Shown: piece by piece, positions 8,361 to 20,004 of the stretch | How the letters are laid out: each line of letters begins with the position of its first letter | Numbering within the stretch: position 1 is the stretch's first letter | From: Spirochaeta lutea | Lineage (GTDB): Bacteria; Spirochaetota; Spirochaetia; DSM-27196; Salinispiraceae | Direction: 5' to 3' | NCBI RefSeq assembly: GCF_000758165.1 | Contig: NZ_JNUP01000064.1 | Location: 124,001-188,000, forward strand | Length of the DNA: 64,000 nucleotides | The notes under the pieces: model-generated | The model's input: only the letters and a program-made list of their open reading frames with translations | Database searches by the model: none | What the model was told of the DNA's origin: nothing | Made by a program: the position numbers and the translations under genes

Positions 8361-9395
8361 CTACTCTGAGACGCCGGATATCAGGGCAAAAACGCGTTCT
8401 AAATCATCCTGGCTGTAGTAGCTGATTTCTATTTTTCCCTGGGTATTTGAACCCTTGAGCTGAACCTTGGTTCCCAGGTGACGGATAAGATGCTCTTCCA
8501 TATCCCAGAGCTCGGGATTCTTTCGCCGAGTATCCGACGAGGGATCTTCCTTTTTTACGAACCGGGCACCTTGGGTTAAGGCCATGAGATCAATTTCCGG
8601 CTCCGGACTTTCTTGTACTATCCCGTCCTCATTCGGTTGCCCGTTATTTCGGAGAGATGTTAACGCATGGGCGGGATTCACCCCTTGGTTAATAACCTTG
8701 GCAAGAGCTTCGGCATCCCGCACAGATAATCCATGATCCAGAATCGTCCTAAACATCTGGATTTGAGCCTCGTCCCCCTGGGTAATGGAAAGTAGTGCCC
8801 GGGCATGCCCTGCTGACATCATTCCATCGTTCAATGATTCCTGAATATCATCAGGCAATTTCAGTAACCGGAGGGCGTTGGCGATGGTAGAGCGGTTTTT
8901 GCCTAATTTACGCGCCAATTCCTCCTGACTCAATTCAAACCGGTCAATCAAGTTTTTGAATGCCCGGGCTTCTTCGATGGCTGTTAAATCCTCCCGCTGG
9001 ATATTCTCTATCAGCGCAATCTCATACTTTTCTTCTTCACTAAAGGTACGAATAATCGCCGGTACCTGCTCCAGACCAGCAATACCTGCAGCGCGGTAGC
9101 GCCGCTCTCCCGCTATTATCCGATACGCCTCTCCGTAGGGCTCAACTAAAATCGGTTGTATAATTCCGTTTTGCGTAATTGATTCGGCGAGTTCCTTCAG
9201 ATGATCCTCATTGAACTCTTTTCGAGGCTGATCGGGATTCGCAACCAGCGATTCAATCGGCAGGGACGCTACCCTGGAGCCGGACACATCCGCCCCATCC
9301 ACCGCCTGGGTTCCAGACTCCTGCCCCGAGACCGGCTCATCCCGAGTTACCTGAATCAACGAATCGATTCCCCTTCCTAATCCACGTTTAGCCAC
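8361..9395 (-). CDS. parB: Chromosome partition protein ParB
   Basis: A 344-residue ParB/Spo0J CTPase clamp. Start: GTG at 9395, giving VAKRGLGRGIDSLI, the usual ParB N-terminus, with AGGAGGT just upstream. A longer in-frame reading to 9551 only adds the antisense of parA coding sequence and is rejected. Domains: ParA-activating N-terminus; CTP-binding ParB/Srx domain with NPDQPRKEF and the GERRYRAA motif; central HTH (KLGKNRSTIANALRLL) that recognises parS; and a C-terminal dimerisation region. It overlaps the parA stop by 8 bp. Two perfect parS sites lie about 4 kb away at 13.1 and 13.5 kb. Confidence 0.95.
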   Translation of the reverse strand: MAKRGLGRGIDSLIQVTRDEPVSGQESGTQAVDGADVSGSRVASLPIESLVANPDQPRKEFNEDHLKELAESITQNGIIQPILVEPYGEAYRIIAGERRYRAAGIAGLEQVPAIIRTFSEEEKYEIALIENIQREDLTAIEEARAFKNLIDRFELSQEELARKLGKNRSTIANALRLLKLPDDIQESLNDGMMSAGHARALLSITQGDEAQIQMFRTILDHGLSVRDAEALAKVINQGVNPAHALTSLRNNGQPNEDGIVQESPEPEIDLMALTQGARFVKKEDPSSDTRRKNPELWDMEEHLIRHLGTKVQLKGSNTQGKIEISYYSQDDLERVFALISGVSE

Positions 9396-10143
9396 GGGAT
9401 AGCACCTCCTGGGCAAATAGTCGATAGCTTTTCGCACCGGAACACCCGGGATCATATTGATTAATCGGAAGACCATGGGAGGGGGCTTCAGAGAGCCGTA
9501 TGTTCCGAGGAATAATGGTTTTAAACACCTTTTTCCCGAAATACTGAACAACTTCTTGGACTACATCCTGGGCCAACCGAGTACGAGAATCATACATGGT
9601 AAAAAAGATCCCCCCCAAAACCAACCGAGGGTTGGAGCTTTTCTGAACCAACTTAATGCTTTCGATCAACTGGGTAAGCCCTTCCAAGGCGAAATACTCG
9701 GTCTGCAGGGGAATATAGACTGCATCTGCAGCGGTAAGCCCGTTCAAGGTTAAGATTCCCAGGGAGGGCGGGCAATCAATAAACAGATAATCATAATCCG
9801 CCACCAAGGGCTCCAAGGCCCGCTTTAAAAACAGTTCCCGGTTCTTTTCCCCCACCAACTCAACCGTTGCCCCGGTCAAATCGATACTGGCAGGAATAAC
9901 AAAGAGGTTCTCACCCTTTGTGGACTGAACAACCTGGGTTGTTTCTGCCTGTCCGGTAATGAGTTCATAAATACCCATGCCATCCCGGTCCGCCCCGACG
10001 CTAGAGGACAAATTACCCTGGGGATCAAAGTCGATCAGCAGTACTTTCTTACCGAGTTCAGCCAGGTAGGCGCCTAAGTTAGCCGCAGATGTGGTCTTTC
10101 CAACCCCACCCTTTTGGTTTGCAAATACAATTGTAGTTCCCAT
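9388..10143 (-). CDS. parA: Chromosome partition ATPase ParA / Soj
   Basis: A 251-residue ParA ATPase. ATG at 10143 gives MGTTIVFANQKGGVGKTTSA with the deviant Walker A KGGVGKTT at the very N-terminus, as in chromosomal Soj proteins that lack an HTH domain. Also visible: IDFDPQGN (Walker A' region) and DYDYLFIDCPPSLG (Walker B). It drives segregation of ParB-parS complexes along the nucleoid. It overlaps parB, so the pair is co-translated. Divergent from trhO across a 110-bp gap that contains an AAAACCGAAAGGTTTT hairpin at 10187-10202. Confidence 0.95.
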   Translation of the reverse strand: MGTTIVFANQKGGVGKTTSAANLGAYLAELGKKVLLIDFDPQGNLSSSVGADRDGMGIYELITGQAETTQVVQSTKGENLFVIPASIDLTGATVELVGEKNRELFLKRALEPLVADYDYLFIDCPPSLGILTLNGLTAADAVYIPLQTEYFALEGLTQLIESIKLVQKSSNPRLVLGGIFFTMYDSRTRLAQDVVQEVVQYFGKKVFKTIIPRNIRLSEAPSHGLPINQYDPGCSGAKSYRLFAQEVLSRG

Positions 10144-10253
10144 CAATAAGAGAGTATATCCGAATACCGCATACCTGTCATTGTTCAAAACCGAAAGGTT
10201 TTATATGATCATTTCTGTAATATTTTAACACCCTTTTCTTTAGGAGGATTTGA

Positions 10254-11000
10254 ATGCCACGGGATTCAAAATCAGTCGTTTCTTTTTACCAGTTCTTCCC
10301 CCTGGCTCATCCCCAGGGCTTTCGGACCATCCTACAAACCGAAGCGGACCGGTTAGAAATCACCGGTACGGTATTACTTGCCCAGGAGGGTGTAAATGCC
10401 AGCATCTGCGGCAACCGAGCCCAGGCTGAGCAGTTCATGGAATTGCTTTCATCCCTGTGGTCAACCCGGTTTGAAATTGTTAACTGGTCCGGAGTACCTG
10501 AGGACATACACCCCTTCAGAAGATTCAAGGTTAAGGTAAAGTCTGAAATCATAACCATGGGTATTCCAACCATTGATCCGGTTTCCATGCGGGGAGTCTA
10601 TGTTTCCCCGCAGCAGTGGAATCACCTTATTTCAGATCCTAAGACCCTGGTACTTGATACCAGAAACGAGTATGAGGTAGCAGCCGGCACCTTTGAGTAT
10701 GCTGCCAACCCCAACATAACCCGGTTCCGCGACTTCCCCCACAGGGCGTCCGACATATTGGAGGAGACGAATCCGGACCAGGTTGCACTTTTTTGTACAG
10801 GAGGAATTCGGTGTGAAAAAGCATCCGCTTACCTCCGCAGCCTCGGGATTCCACGGGTGTACCATCTAAAGGGTGGTATCTTGTCCTACCTCACCCAAAT
10901 ACCGGCATCCCAGAGCCTTTGGACGGGCCAGTGTTTTCTTTTTGACGATCGGATTGGGATAGATTACCATGGCCTTCACCCGACTAAACAGGATACCTGA
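10254..11000 (+). CDS. trhO: tRNA uridine(34) hydroxylase TrhO (rhodanese family, YceA)
   Basis: A 248-residue TrhO. It makes 5-hydroxyuridine at tRNA position 34. N-terminal acylphosphatase-like domain has GTVLLAQEGVNASICG; the rhodanese domain holds LDTRNEYEVAAGTF and the active-site loop CTGGIRCEKAS with the catalytic Cys. Shorter than E. coli YceA, as in many bacteria. AGGAGGA precedes the ATG at good distance. Its end overlaps the next Nudix gene by 32 bp. Confidence 0.92.
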   Translation: MPRDSKSVVSFYQFFPLAHPQGFRTILQTEADRLEITGTVLLAQEGVNASICGNRAQAEQFMELLSSLWSTRFEIVNWSGVPEDIHPFRRFKVKVKSEIITMGIPTIDPVSMRGVYVSPQQWNHLISDPKTLVLDTRNEYEVAAGTFEYAANPNITRFRDFPHRASDILEETNPDQVALFCTGGIRCEKASAYLRSLGIPRVYHLKGGILSYLTQIPASQSLWTGQCFLFDDRIGIDYHGLHPTKQDT

Positions 11001-11415
11001 TCCCTTGAACACACTAGTTGTAGCTGCAGCCATTTGTATCGATACATCCGGTAGAATTCTCCTAGGTAGGCGCCGCCCAACCAAGAAAAATGCCGGATTA
11101 TGGGAGCTGCCCGGCGGAAAGGTCGAATCGGAAGAAACAGCCCCGGAAGCTCTTGTTCGCGAACTCAGGGAAGAACTTGGGATTGAAAGCAGGATAATCC
11201 GGCATTACATGGATTCTGCCTCTCCCACTCAAACCGGTACCTTACTGCTCACCTGCTTCCTTGTTGAACTCCACAACCCGGCTGTTCAATCAACCGATCA
11301 TGATCTACTGCAGTGGTACTCTCCCCATGAACTTGCTAGGGTAGTTTCCGATGAAGGGCTGGTATCATTACCGGATATACCGGTCCTGAAACAGTTGCTG
11401 GTAGATTGTAATTGA
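10969..11415 (+). CDS. mutT: MutT-like Nudix hydrolase (8-oxo-dGTP diphosphatase type)
   Basis: A 148-residue Nudix enzyme. The N-terminal strand LVVAAAICIDTSGRILLGRR and GLWELPGGKVE are typical MutT/NUDT1 features. The Nudix box GGKVESEETAPEALVREL-REELG is complete with the metal-binding REELG. Likely cleans 8-oxo-dGTP or a related nucleotide, but the substrate is only inferred. The ATG lies inside the trhO reading frame (32-bp overlap), which implies coupled translation; a later start near residue 13 cannot be excluded. Confidence 0.85.
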   Translation: MAFTRLNRIPDPLNTLVVAAAICIDTSGRILLGRRRPTKKNAGLWELPGGKVESEETAPEALVRELREELGIESRIIRHYMDSASPTQTGTLLLTCFLVELHNPAVQSTDHDLLQWYSPHELARVVSDEGLVSLPDIPVLKQLLVDCN

Positions 11416-11495
11416 CCCCTCCCCAGCGAATCTCTATTATCACTCATTGTTCACGCTAATTTTGCCGAACTATTCTAGTATCTCAAGGAATTATT

Positions 11496-11717
11496 ATGAC
11501 AGAAACCCTAGCTGATTTAATTCAAAGGATCCGTCCCGCTCTCCAGCAGGATGGTGGTGACATTGAGCTTATCCGGGTAACCGAATCAAACCAGGTTGTA
11601 GTCCGTCTTACCGGCGCCTGCAACGGATGCCCCATGTCACAAATCACGTTAAAACAGGGAATCGAACGGTTCTTGAAGGAACAGCTTCCAGAAATATCTG
11701 AGGTAATTCAAGAATGA
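11496..11717 (+). CDS. Nfu-type iron-sulfur scaffold domain protein
   Basis: A 73-residue protein made only of the NifU C-terminal (Nfu) domain: IRPALQQDGGDIELI followed by GACNGCPMSQITLKQGIE with the CNGCP cysteine pair that binds a bridging 4Fe-4S cluster in dimers. It passes clusters to target apoproteins. AAGGA precedes the ATG. It stands alone between mutT and add without other isc/suf genes in the window. Confidence 0.92.
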   Translation: MTETLADLIQRIRPALQQDGGDIELIRVTESNQVVVRLTGACNGCPMSQITLKQGIERFLKEQLPEISEVIQE

Positions 11718-11778
11718 CATTGAATTTATAATAAAATTAATTAGATTTGTATTAACAGCAAAGAAAGTAGAGGGACCC

Positions 11779-12849
11779 ATGGTAAGCGATAAGGAAAAAC
11801 AAGTATTATCTCAAGAGAATGTTATGAAGGATTTCCCCAAGGTTGAACTCCATCGCCATCTTGAAGGAACCTTTTCCCTGGAAACTCTTTACAATATCTC
11901 CAAAAAAAACGGCCTGGATACACCCAATTCCTTTGAAGAGTTCAAAAAGGCTGTCCAGTTTCCGAAAAACGGGGATCCCGATTTTCTTCTTTTCCTTTCG
12001 AAATTTCGCACCGATTGGTACCGATCCTTCGATGATGTCTACCAAGTTGTGTACAACTCTGTAAAAGACTTCAAAGACGACGGCCTGCACTATATCGAAC
12101 TCCGATTTTCCCCTGAACATTTTTCATTACAGAACAATTTCAACCGCTTAGATATTACCAAGTTAGTTGTTGAAGCCGGTAATGCAGCCGCAGCGGAGAT
12201 TGGTGTTGAGTTAACCTACCTGCTTACCTTTAATAGAAGTAAACAAGAAGAGGAGGATATGATTTCCCTCTATAAGAAGCTCATGAATCTTGCTCTCCCT
12301 GAGGTGGTGGGAATTGATCTCGCAGGTGATGAACTCAACTTCCCCCCTGAGGGCTTTAAGCGCTTCTTTGAACTGGTGGATTCGGATGGTATACCTTCTA
12401 CTATTCACGCAGGTGAGGTGACACCCTCTTCCCAAATATGGACAGCCATAGACACTTTACATGCCAACCGCATTGGTCATGGCACCTCAGCGATAAATGA
12501 CCCCCAACTTCAAACCGTGCTCAAAGATCGGGGCATCGCCCTTGAGCAGTGCATAACATCTAACTACCAAACCGGTTCATGGGTGGATGAACAAAATCAT
12601 CCATTGGGGAGGCTTTTTAAATCTGGGGTCCCGGTTACGATAAACAGTGACGATCCGTTCATCCAGGATACAAGCCTTTCAGATGATTATAGAAAAACTG
12701 TCCGGTATTTTGATTTCGGCGTTGAAGAACTAAAAAAAGCAAACCACATTGCTATTGATGCGTCCTTTGTGAGTAAGGAACGGAAACTGTCCTTGAAAAA
12801 TGAATTCGATCGGAAGGTTCAGGCCTTTGTCACAAAATACGCTCTGTAA
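11779..12849 (+). CDS. add: Adenosine deaminase
   Basis: A 356-residue metal-dependent amidohydrolase converting adenosine to inosine in purine salvage. Motifs: VELHRHLEG (zinc-binding His pair), LAGDE, HAGEVT with the third His and catalytic Glu, RIGHGTS, and INSDDP with the metal-binding Asp pair. The family's adenine deaminase branch is close, so adenine as substrate is possible. AGAGGGA precedes the ATG. An in-frame ATG at 11824 would remove 15 residues. The gene converges on yigZ. Confidence 0.9.
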   Translation: MVSDKEKQVLSQENVMKDFPKVELHRHLEGTFSLETLYNISKKNGLDTPNSFEEFKKAVQFPKNGDPDFLLFLSKFRTDWYRSFDDVYQVVYNSVKDFKDDGLHYIELRFSPEHFSLQNNFNRLDITKLVVEAGNAAAAEIGVELTYLLTFNRSKQEEEDMISLYKKLMNLALPEVVGIDLAGDELNFPPEGFKRFFELVDSDGIPSTIHAGEVTPSSQIWTAIDTLHANRIGHGTSAINDPQLQTVLKDRGIALEQCITSNYQTGSWVDEQNHPLGRLFKSGVPVTINSDDPFIQDTSLSDDYRKTVRYFDFGVEELKKANHIAIDASFVSKERKLSLKNEFDRKVQAFVTKYAL

Positions 12850-12897
12850 CTAGGTGTTCTCTAAACCAGCAGTTCAGAACAAGCACACATCGTACCA

Positions 12898-13521
12898 CTA
12901 CTCTTCGATTACGGTTACTTGAATAGTACCCTTGGAAAGCTCGGTGATATCTCGCATCAAGGGCCTCAAGCTCTCAGATATTACCGATCCCTGAAGTGTT
13001 ATCTCTTCGGAAAACTCCTCCCGTAAATCACCAACTCCGTACCGCGAAAAAAGGTCCCGAAATTCTCGGTGTAGATTATACGGAATCACTACAGAAAATG
13101 TTTCACGTGAAACATAGGGAACTTGGGTCGTATGGGACAACACCTCCTGAGCAGCCCTCGTATATGCGCGAACCAATCCCCCGGTACCAAGCTTCGTTCC
13201 CCCAAAATAGCGGGTTACCGTTATTAGGATATTGGTGATGGGAGAACCTTTAAGCACCTCTAGGACCGGCCGCCCGGCGGTTCCCCGGGGTTCTCCGTCA
13301 TCGCTCATACCAAGTAGTTTGGTATTCCCCCTACCCCATTTATACGCATATACAGTGTGGGATGCCCCAGGATGTTCCTCCCGTACCGACTGAATGATCT
13401 CTTTTGCTTCAGTCTGCTCACCTATGAAAAAAGCGGTCGCTATAAACCGCGACCGCTTCTCCTCTATTTCATAACTAATAGTATTCTGTATAACATACTC
13501 AAGCTGTTTCACGTGAAACAA
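12898..13521 (-). CDS. yigZ: YigZ/IMPACT family protein carrying two parS sites
   Basis: A 207-residue YigZ/IMPACT family protein: EEKRSRFIATAF at the N-terminus, then DDGEPRGTAGRPVLEVL and the RYFGGTKLGTGGLVRAYT signature. Function is not firmly known; related proteins affect translation control. Start: TTG at 13521, 5 bp after the gyrA stop, giving MFHVKQLEY. The first codons themselves are a parS site, and a second parS encodes VSRETF in the middle of the protein. An alternative GTG start at 13512 lies inside parS. It follows gyrA with GAGGGG just before the TTG, so it is probably co-transcribed with gyrA. Confidence 0.85.
   Translation of the reverse strand: MFHVKQLEYVIQNTISYEIEEKRSRFIATAFFIGEQTEAKEIIQSVREEHPGASHTVYAYKWGRGNTKLLGMSDDGEPRGTAGRPVLEVLKGSPITNILITVTRYFGGTKLGTGGLVRAYTRAAQEVLSHTTQVPYVSRETFSVVIPYNLHREFRDLFSRYGVGDLREEFSEEITLQGSVISESLRPLMRDITELSKGTIQVTVIEE
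13099..13114. promoter_or_regulatory. parS site (internal to yigZ)
   Basis: TGTTTCACGTGAAACA, a perfect match to the 16-bp parS palindrome bound by ParB. It lies within the yigZ coding region and is read there as Val-Ser-Arg-Glu-Thr-Phe on the minus strand. parAB is 3-4 kb away and oriC about 6.8 kb away. Confidence 0.95.
13505..13520. promoter_or_regulatory. parS site (at the start of yigZ)
   Basis: A second perfect TGTTTCACGTGAAACA. It covers the start region of yigZ and encodes Phe-His-Val-Lys-Gln. The two sites are 406 bp apart centre to centre. ParB spreading from here would cover gyrA and yigZ. Confidence 0.95.
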
Positions 13522-13526
13522 CCCCT

Positions 13527-16073
13527 CTACTCATCTTGAGGATTATCCAGGTCTTCCTCGTCTTCTTCCGGGAGGGTCTCTTCCTCGGGATCCTCTGGAT
13601 TCTCAAGGGTTCTTGGATCCTGAATATCCTCGTCCTCTGCTTCCTCATCCTCCCGGGTTGCGGTATCAATTCCAACTACAAAGTCGGGTTTTACCAGGGA
13701 AACAATCCGCACCCCACGTGTATTTCTGCCGAGAAGGCTGATGGTATCCGAGATCATCTTTATGGTTGTACCCTGGCTGGTCATAGCAATAACAAGATCA
13801 TCATCTCCAACCTTCATGGCGCCGACCACCTCACCGGTTAAATCGGAGCAATTATACACCCTCTGTCCGCTGGTGTTTCGCCCATGGGGTGAGAGTTCTC
13901 CTGCCAACATCCGTTTTCCCCATCCGTTTTCCGTAACGAAAATGATCTTTGTTTCATCATCAACCTCGATGGCTGATGCCAGCTCATCAGCAGACGCAAG
14001 TTTCATTCCACCCACGCCTTGGGCCGTACGTCCCATAACCCTCACCTCTGATGGCGCCATTCTGAGGCCCTTCCCAAGTCGACTCACAAGAGTGATATCT
14101 TGTTCCCCGGTGGTATGGATTGCAGAAACAATCTTATCATCGCCATGGAGGGTCATAGCTACAATACCTCGGGTTTTTGCATTCCTGAACTCCGAGGTTT
14201 TGACCCTTTTCACCATTCCGCGACTCGTGGCGAAGAAGATAAACTCATCTTCAAGGAAGTCCTTTAAGGAAACCACCGCTGCCACTTCCTCGTTAACGTT
14301 GATCTGGAGCAGGGCCCGGATATGTTGACCCTTGCTGGTCCTCGATCCCTCGGGAATTTCATGCACCTTAAGCCAGTATGCCTTACCCTCAGAAGAAATA
14401 ATCATGATGTAATCATGGGTATTGGCAATGAAAAGCTGTTGAATAAAATCGTCATCCCGGAGGGTAGCCGAGCTTGAGCCTCTTCCTCCCCGGCCTTGTA
14501 CGCGATAAGCGCTAAACGGTACCCTTTTGATATAACCGCGGTGAGATATTAAGACGACCATATCCTCTTTCTGGATAAGATCTTCAATATTAATCTCCTC
14601 TACCTCGTCACGAATAATATCCGTTCTTCTCGGGTCCCCAAACTTTCCGGCAAGCTCAACCGTTTCTTCCTTTACAACACCGAGGATTTTCTGTTCGCTT
14701 GCTAGAAGATCCTTTAGTTTCTGAATTAGGGCCAATATTTCCCGGAGCTCTTCAAGAATCTTTTTGGTTTCCAAGCTTGTAAGCTTCTGCAATCGCATAT
14801 CAAGAATCGCCTGAGCCTGGATCTCAGATAGGCCGAAACGATTCATGAGGCGCGTTCGGGCGGTGTCAACATTCTCTGATTCCTTGATGATTTTAATTAC
14901 CTCATCAATGTTTTCCAGAGCAATCTTGAGACCTTCTAATATGTGGGCGCGTTCCTCCGCCTTCCGTAAGTCATACTTCGTCCTCCGGATAATCACATCT
15001 CTACGATGCGAGACGAAGTGAACGATCATATCCTTTAGATTTAGTACTTCCGGCTTTCCGTTTACCAGGGCGAGGCTATTCACGTTGAAATTGACCTGGA
15101 GCTGGGTGTGGGTGAACAAGTGGTTCAGAACGATCTTGGGACTCGCTCCCCGTTTTAACTCTATTACGACACGCAGACCGTCCCGGTCGGACTCATCCCT
15201 CATATCAGAGATGCCATCGATAATCTTATCACGCACCAAATCGGCAATCCGAATCATGAGATTGGCTTTATTCACCTGGTAGGGTATTTCGTGGAAGATA
15301 ATGACATCTTTCCCAGAATTTGTAGATTCTATGGAAAATTTAGAACGGACGGTTATTTTTCCACGACCCTTCGTGTAGGCGTCGCGTATTCCCTTGCGTC
15401 CGAAAATTGTTCCACCGGTAGGAAAGTCAGGACCAGAAATAAACTTCATTAATCCGTCAATAGTTATCTCGGGATTATCGATATACGCGCCAATAGCCGC
15501 GGCCACCTCATTTAGGTTATGGGGTGGTATATTGGTGGCCATGCCCACGGCAATTCCGCTTGCCCCGTTCACCAGAAGGTAGGGTAAGGCTGCGGGCAAT
15601 ACGGAGGGCTCCTCCATGGAGTCATCATAGTTAGGAACGAAATCAACCGTTTCCTTTTTGATATCCCGCAACATCTCTTCAGCAAGTTTATGCATCCGAG
15701 CTTCGGTATACCGCATCGCTGCAGGTGGATCCCCGTCAACGGAGCCATAGTTACCCTGTCCGTTGACCAAGGGATAGCGCATGGAGAATTCTTGGGCGAG
15801 ACGAACCAAGGCATCGTATACGCTTTGATCACCATGGGGATGAAACTTACCCAGAACGTCACCGACGATTCTGGCACTCTTTTTCGGGGCCTTATCGGAC
15901 CGAAGACCCATCTCGTTCATACCGTGCAAAATTCTGCGGTGTACGGGCTTTAACCCATCCCGTACATCGGGTAGTGCTCGCGATATAATTACTGACATTG
16001 CATAATTCAGATACGAGGTTTTAACCTCATCCTCAATTGCGATAGGTATAACTCTTCCACGGTTTTCAATCAT
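13527..16073 (-). CDS. gyrA: DNA gyrase subunit A
   Basis: An 848-residue GyrA. With GyrB it introduces negative supercoils. The breakage-reunion domain has [18 protein letters not shown] and the catalytic Tyr in MRYTEARM; the C-terminal beta-pinwheel carries the GyrA box QGRGGRG needed for DNA wrapping. The tail after about residue 800 is very acidic (runs such as [13 protein letters not shown]), as in gyrases with regulated wrapping. The quinolone-determining position equal to E. coli Ser83 is Gln. ATG at 16073 is preceded by GTGGAG. It lies 31 bp downstream of gyrB, so the two form an operon. Confidence 0.97.
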   Translation of the reverse strand: MIENRGRVIPIAIEDEVKTSYLNYAMSVIISRALPDVRDGLKPVHRRILHGMNEMGLRSDKAPKKSARIVGDVLGKFHPHGDQSVYDALVRLAQEFSMRYPLVNGQGNYGSVDGDPPAAMRYTEARMHKLAEEMLRDIKKETVDFVPNYDDSMEEPSVLPAALPYLLVNGASGIAVGMATNIPPHNLNEVAAAIGAYIDNPEITIDGLMKFISGPDFPTGGTIFGRKGIRDAYTKGRGKITVRSKFSIESTNSGKDVIIFHEIPYQVNKANLMIRIADLVRDKIIDGISDMRDESDRDGLRVVIELKRGASPKIVLNHLFTHTQLQVNFNVNSLALVNGKPEVLNLKDMIVHFVSHRRDVIIRRTKYDLRKAEERAHILEGLKIALENIDEVIKIIKESENVDTARTRLMNRFGLSEIQAQAILDMRLQKLTSLETKKILEELREILALIQKLKDLLASEQKILGVVKEETVELAGKFGDPRRTDIIRDEVEEINIEDLIQKEDMVVLISHRGYIKRVPFSAYRVQGRGGRGSSSATLRDDDFIQQLFIANTHDYIMIISSEGKAYWLKVHEIPEGSRTSKGQHIRALLQINVNEEVAAVVSLKDFLEDEFIFFATSRGMVKRVKTSEFRNAKTRGIVAMTLHGDDKIVSAIHTTGEQDITLVSRLGKGLRMAPSEVRVMGRTAQGVGGMKLASADELASAIEVDDETKIIFVTENGWGKRMLAGELSPHGRNTSGQRVYNCSDLTGEVVGAMKVGDDDLVIAMTSQGTTIKMISDTISLLGRNTRGVRIVSLVKPDFVVGIDTATREDEEAEDEDIQDPRTLENPEDPEEETLPEEDEEDLDNPQDE

Positions 16074-16104
16074 GAATTACTCCACTTAGTAACTGAAGTC
16101 AGGT

Positions 16105-18051
<1,947 letters not shown>

Positions 18052-18152
18052 TTATACCTTTGCACTATTAAATAGTAAACCTAGCTTGCACCAGGGGCCT
18101 TTTCCGGTGAAAATAAGGTTCACTGAGAATCTAAACCCTAGGGAGTCAAACC

Positions 18153-19610
18153 ATGAGTGATGGAAATGTGGATTACCGCATTTTCTGGGATGAAGCCATC
18201 AACCAGATAAAAGAAACGATTTCTGAACAAGAATACCAGCTCTGGTTTTCCCGGCTTGAATATCTCCGCTCCCAAAACGATTCGCTGTTTATCAGCGTTC
18301 CCTCCTCCTTTTACCGGGATCAGGTTAAATCACGCTACCTCGGCCTCATAGAAACCAAACTTCGGGAGTTATTTGGCGCCTCATTCAAAATCGAATTTGA
18401 AGTAAAACCCCTGGATCCCTACCACCCGGAAAAAAATAACCATCAGATTCACCAAGAAAAGAAGGATCATTCCCAGAAAGTTCAATCAGAGGTGCCACCC
18501 CATTCTCCTTCCCGGGCAATTCCCACGGTTCAGGACTTCGGCTTTTCCTCCCTACCCGCCCGTCCAAAAAACCATCCCAAGTTAAAGGACGTGTATACCT
18601 TTGAGAACTTTATTATCGGCGACAACAATAGTTTTGCGGCTAATGCTGCGGTGGCAATCGCAAAAAACCCCGGCACAGGCTACAACCCCTGCCTCATATA
18701 CGGAGGCGTTGGTCTTGGGAAAACACACTTAATTCAATCCATAGGAAACTCGGTTTACCAAGAGTTCCCCGATAAAAAGATTATCTACGTAACCATGGAA
18801 AGCTTTACCAATGAGTTTATTCAAAGCATCAGGGAAAAAACTCAAAACCAGTTCAAGAATAAGTATCGCCATGCGGATGTACTGCTCATCGACGATATAC
18901 ATTTTTTACAAAACAAAACGGAAACCCAAGAAGAGTTATTCCACACCTTTAATGCCCTGTATGATAATAATAAGCAAATGGTATTCACCTGTGACCGACC
19001 GGTTAGTGAAATTAAGGATCTTACCGACAGGCTGCGCAGTAGGTTTGAACGGGGATTGAATGTTGATTTACAGCCTCCGAGCTATGAAACCCGCTATGCC
19101 ATTCTCAAGAAAAAGATCGAAGCAAGCGGCATTACTATTCCAGAGGAATCCATTGAACTCATCTGCAGCAATATCACCACCAATGTTCGGGATCTTGAGG
19201 CAGCGTTAACGAAGCTGATTGCCTATGCGGAACTAGTAAGTCGTGACATCACCCCCGAAATAACCAAACAGCAGCTAAAAGATTTCTTTGCCAATCCGAA
19301 ACAAAAAAATATCACCATAGATGTTATTCAGCGAATGGTGGCGAGTTATTTTAATCTTTCGAGTCAGGATCTGAAGAGTAAACGCAAAACCAAGGCAATC
19401 AGTTTTCCGAGACAAATCGCCATGTATATTTCCCGTGAGGTTACCGAGTATTCCACCACCGAAATCGGCCTAGAATTCGGCGGACGAGATCACACCACTA
19501 TTATGCATGGGTGTACCCGGGTAGCAGATAGAATGAAAAGTGATCCAACCCTGGAGCCTATGGTTAAACAATTAATCAGGCAGATAAAGGAAGAAAGCAC
19601 CAAGGCGTAA
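18153..19610 (+). CDS. dnaA: Chromosomal replication initiator DnaA
   Basis: A 485-residue DnaA. Domain I covers about residues 1-85, with a variable linker to about 145. The AAA+ domain has Walker A GGVGLGKTH, Walker B LLIDDIHF and sensor residues. Domain IV near the C-terminus carries the DnaA-box signature FGGRDHTTIMHG. A GGGAG site precedes the ATG. It is the first rightward gene of the replication cluster, divergent from gyrB, and oriC follows directly downstream. Confidence 0.98.
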   Translation: MSDGNVDYRIFWDEAINQIKETISEQEYQLWFSRLEYLRSQNDSLFISVPSSFYRDQVKSRYLGLIETKLRELFGASFKIEFEVKPLDPYHPEKNNHQIHQEKKDHSQKVQSEVPPHSPSRAIPTVQDFGFSSLPARPKNHPKLKDVYTFENFIIGDNNSFAANAAVAIAKNPGTGYNPCLIYGGVGLGKTHLIQSIGNSVYQEFPDKKIIYVTMESFTNEFIQSIREKTQNQFKNKYRHADVLLIDDIHFLQNKTETQEELFHTFNALYDNNKQMVFTCDRPVSEIKDLTDRLRSRFERGLNVDLQPPSYETRYAILKKKIEASGITIPEESIELICSNITTNVRDLEAALTKLIAYAELVSRDITPEITKQQLKDFFANPKQKNITIDVIQRMVASYFNLSSQDLKSKRKTKAISFPRQIAMYISREVTEYSTTEIGLEFGGRDHTTIMHGCTRVADRMKSDPTLEPMVKQLIRQIKEESTKA

Positions 19611-19891
19611 CCTTCTCACCGCAGCCTCTTGCAATGGTCTTGCAATACCAGAAAAACCCACCTTCCTGCCAATCGAGCACCCCAGTCCTTGATGGAAACC
19701 GGTATAATCGGCCCGTTAGCCGGGTAACCGATTCACCATGCAAACATTCATATCCTGACACGTGTGGAGGATTTTTGCTCATTTTCCCGTATATTATGGA
19801 GATATGTTTAACCGCCTTGGCTGTGGGATTTTCCTGAGTTTCCGTGGAATCATTGACATTTCTTGGGGATTATTATCAGTATAGGTGTAAT

Positions 19892-19900
19892 TGTGGATAA
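19892..19900 (-). promoter_or_regulatory. DnaA box
   Basis: TGTGGATAA, the perfect consensus TTATCCACA on the minus strand, in the dnaA-dnaN gap. Confidence 0.85.
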
Positions 19901-19965
19901 TCTTGCTGGGTAGGTAGCTGTGTTGTTCTAGCAATAGATCATTGCAGTACAGGAGATTAAGCTAG

Positions 19966-19974
19966 TTATCCACA
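19966..19974 (+). promoter_or_regulatory. DnaA box next to the trio array
   Basis: TTATCCACA, perfect consensus, 12 bp before the DnaA-trio array and oriented toward it. In the Bacillus model this is the box from which the DnaA filament grows onto single-stranded DNA. Confidence 0.88.
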
Positions 19975-19986
19975 AATCTACAGGCC

Positions 19987-20004
19987 CTACTACTACTATT
20001 ACTA
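19987..20004. promoter_or_regulatory. DnaA-trio array (origin unwinding element)
   Basis: Six contiguous triplets CTA CTA CTA CTA TTA CTA, read as TAG/TAA on the opposite strand. This fits the DnaA-trio repeat that guides DnaA onto one strand. It lies 12 bp after a perfect DnaA box and before an AT-rich stretch. Confidence 0.8.

Noticed and set aside
8361-9551. Longer reading of parB with 52 extra N-terminal residues
   Set aside because: The extension is antisense to parA coding sequence, unlike any ParB N-terminus, and a good ribosome binding site lies before GTG at 9395.
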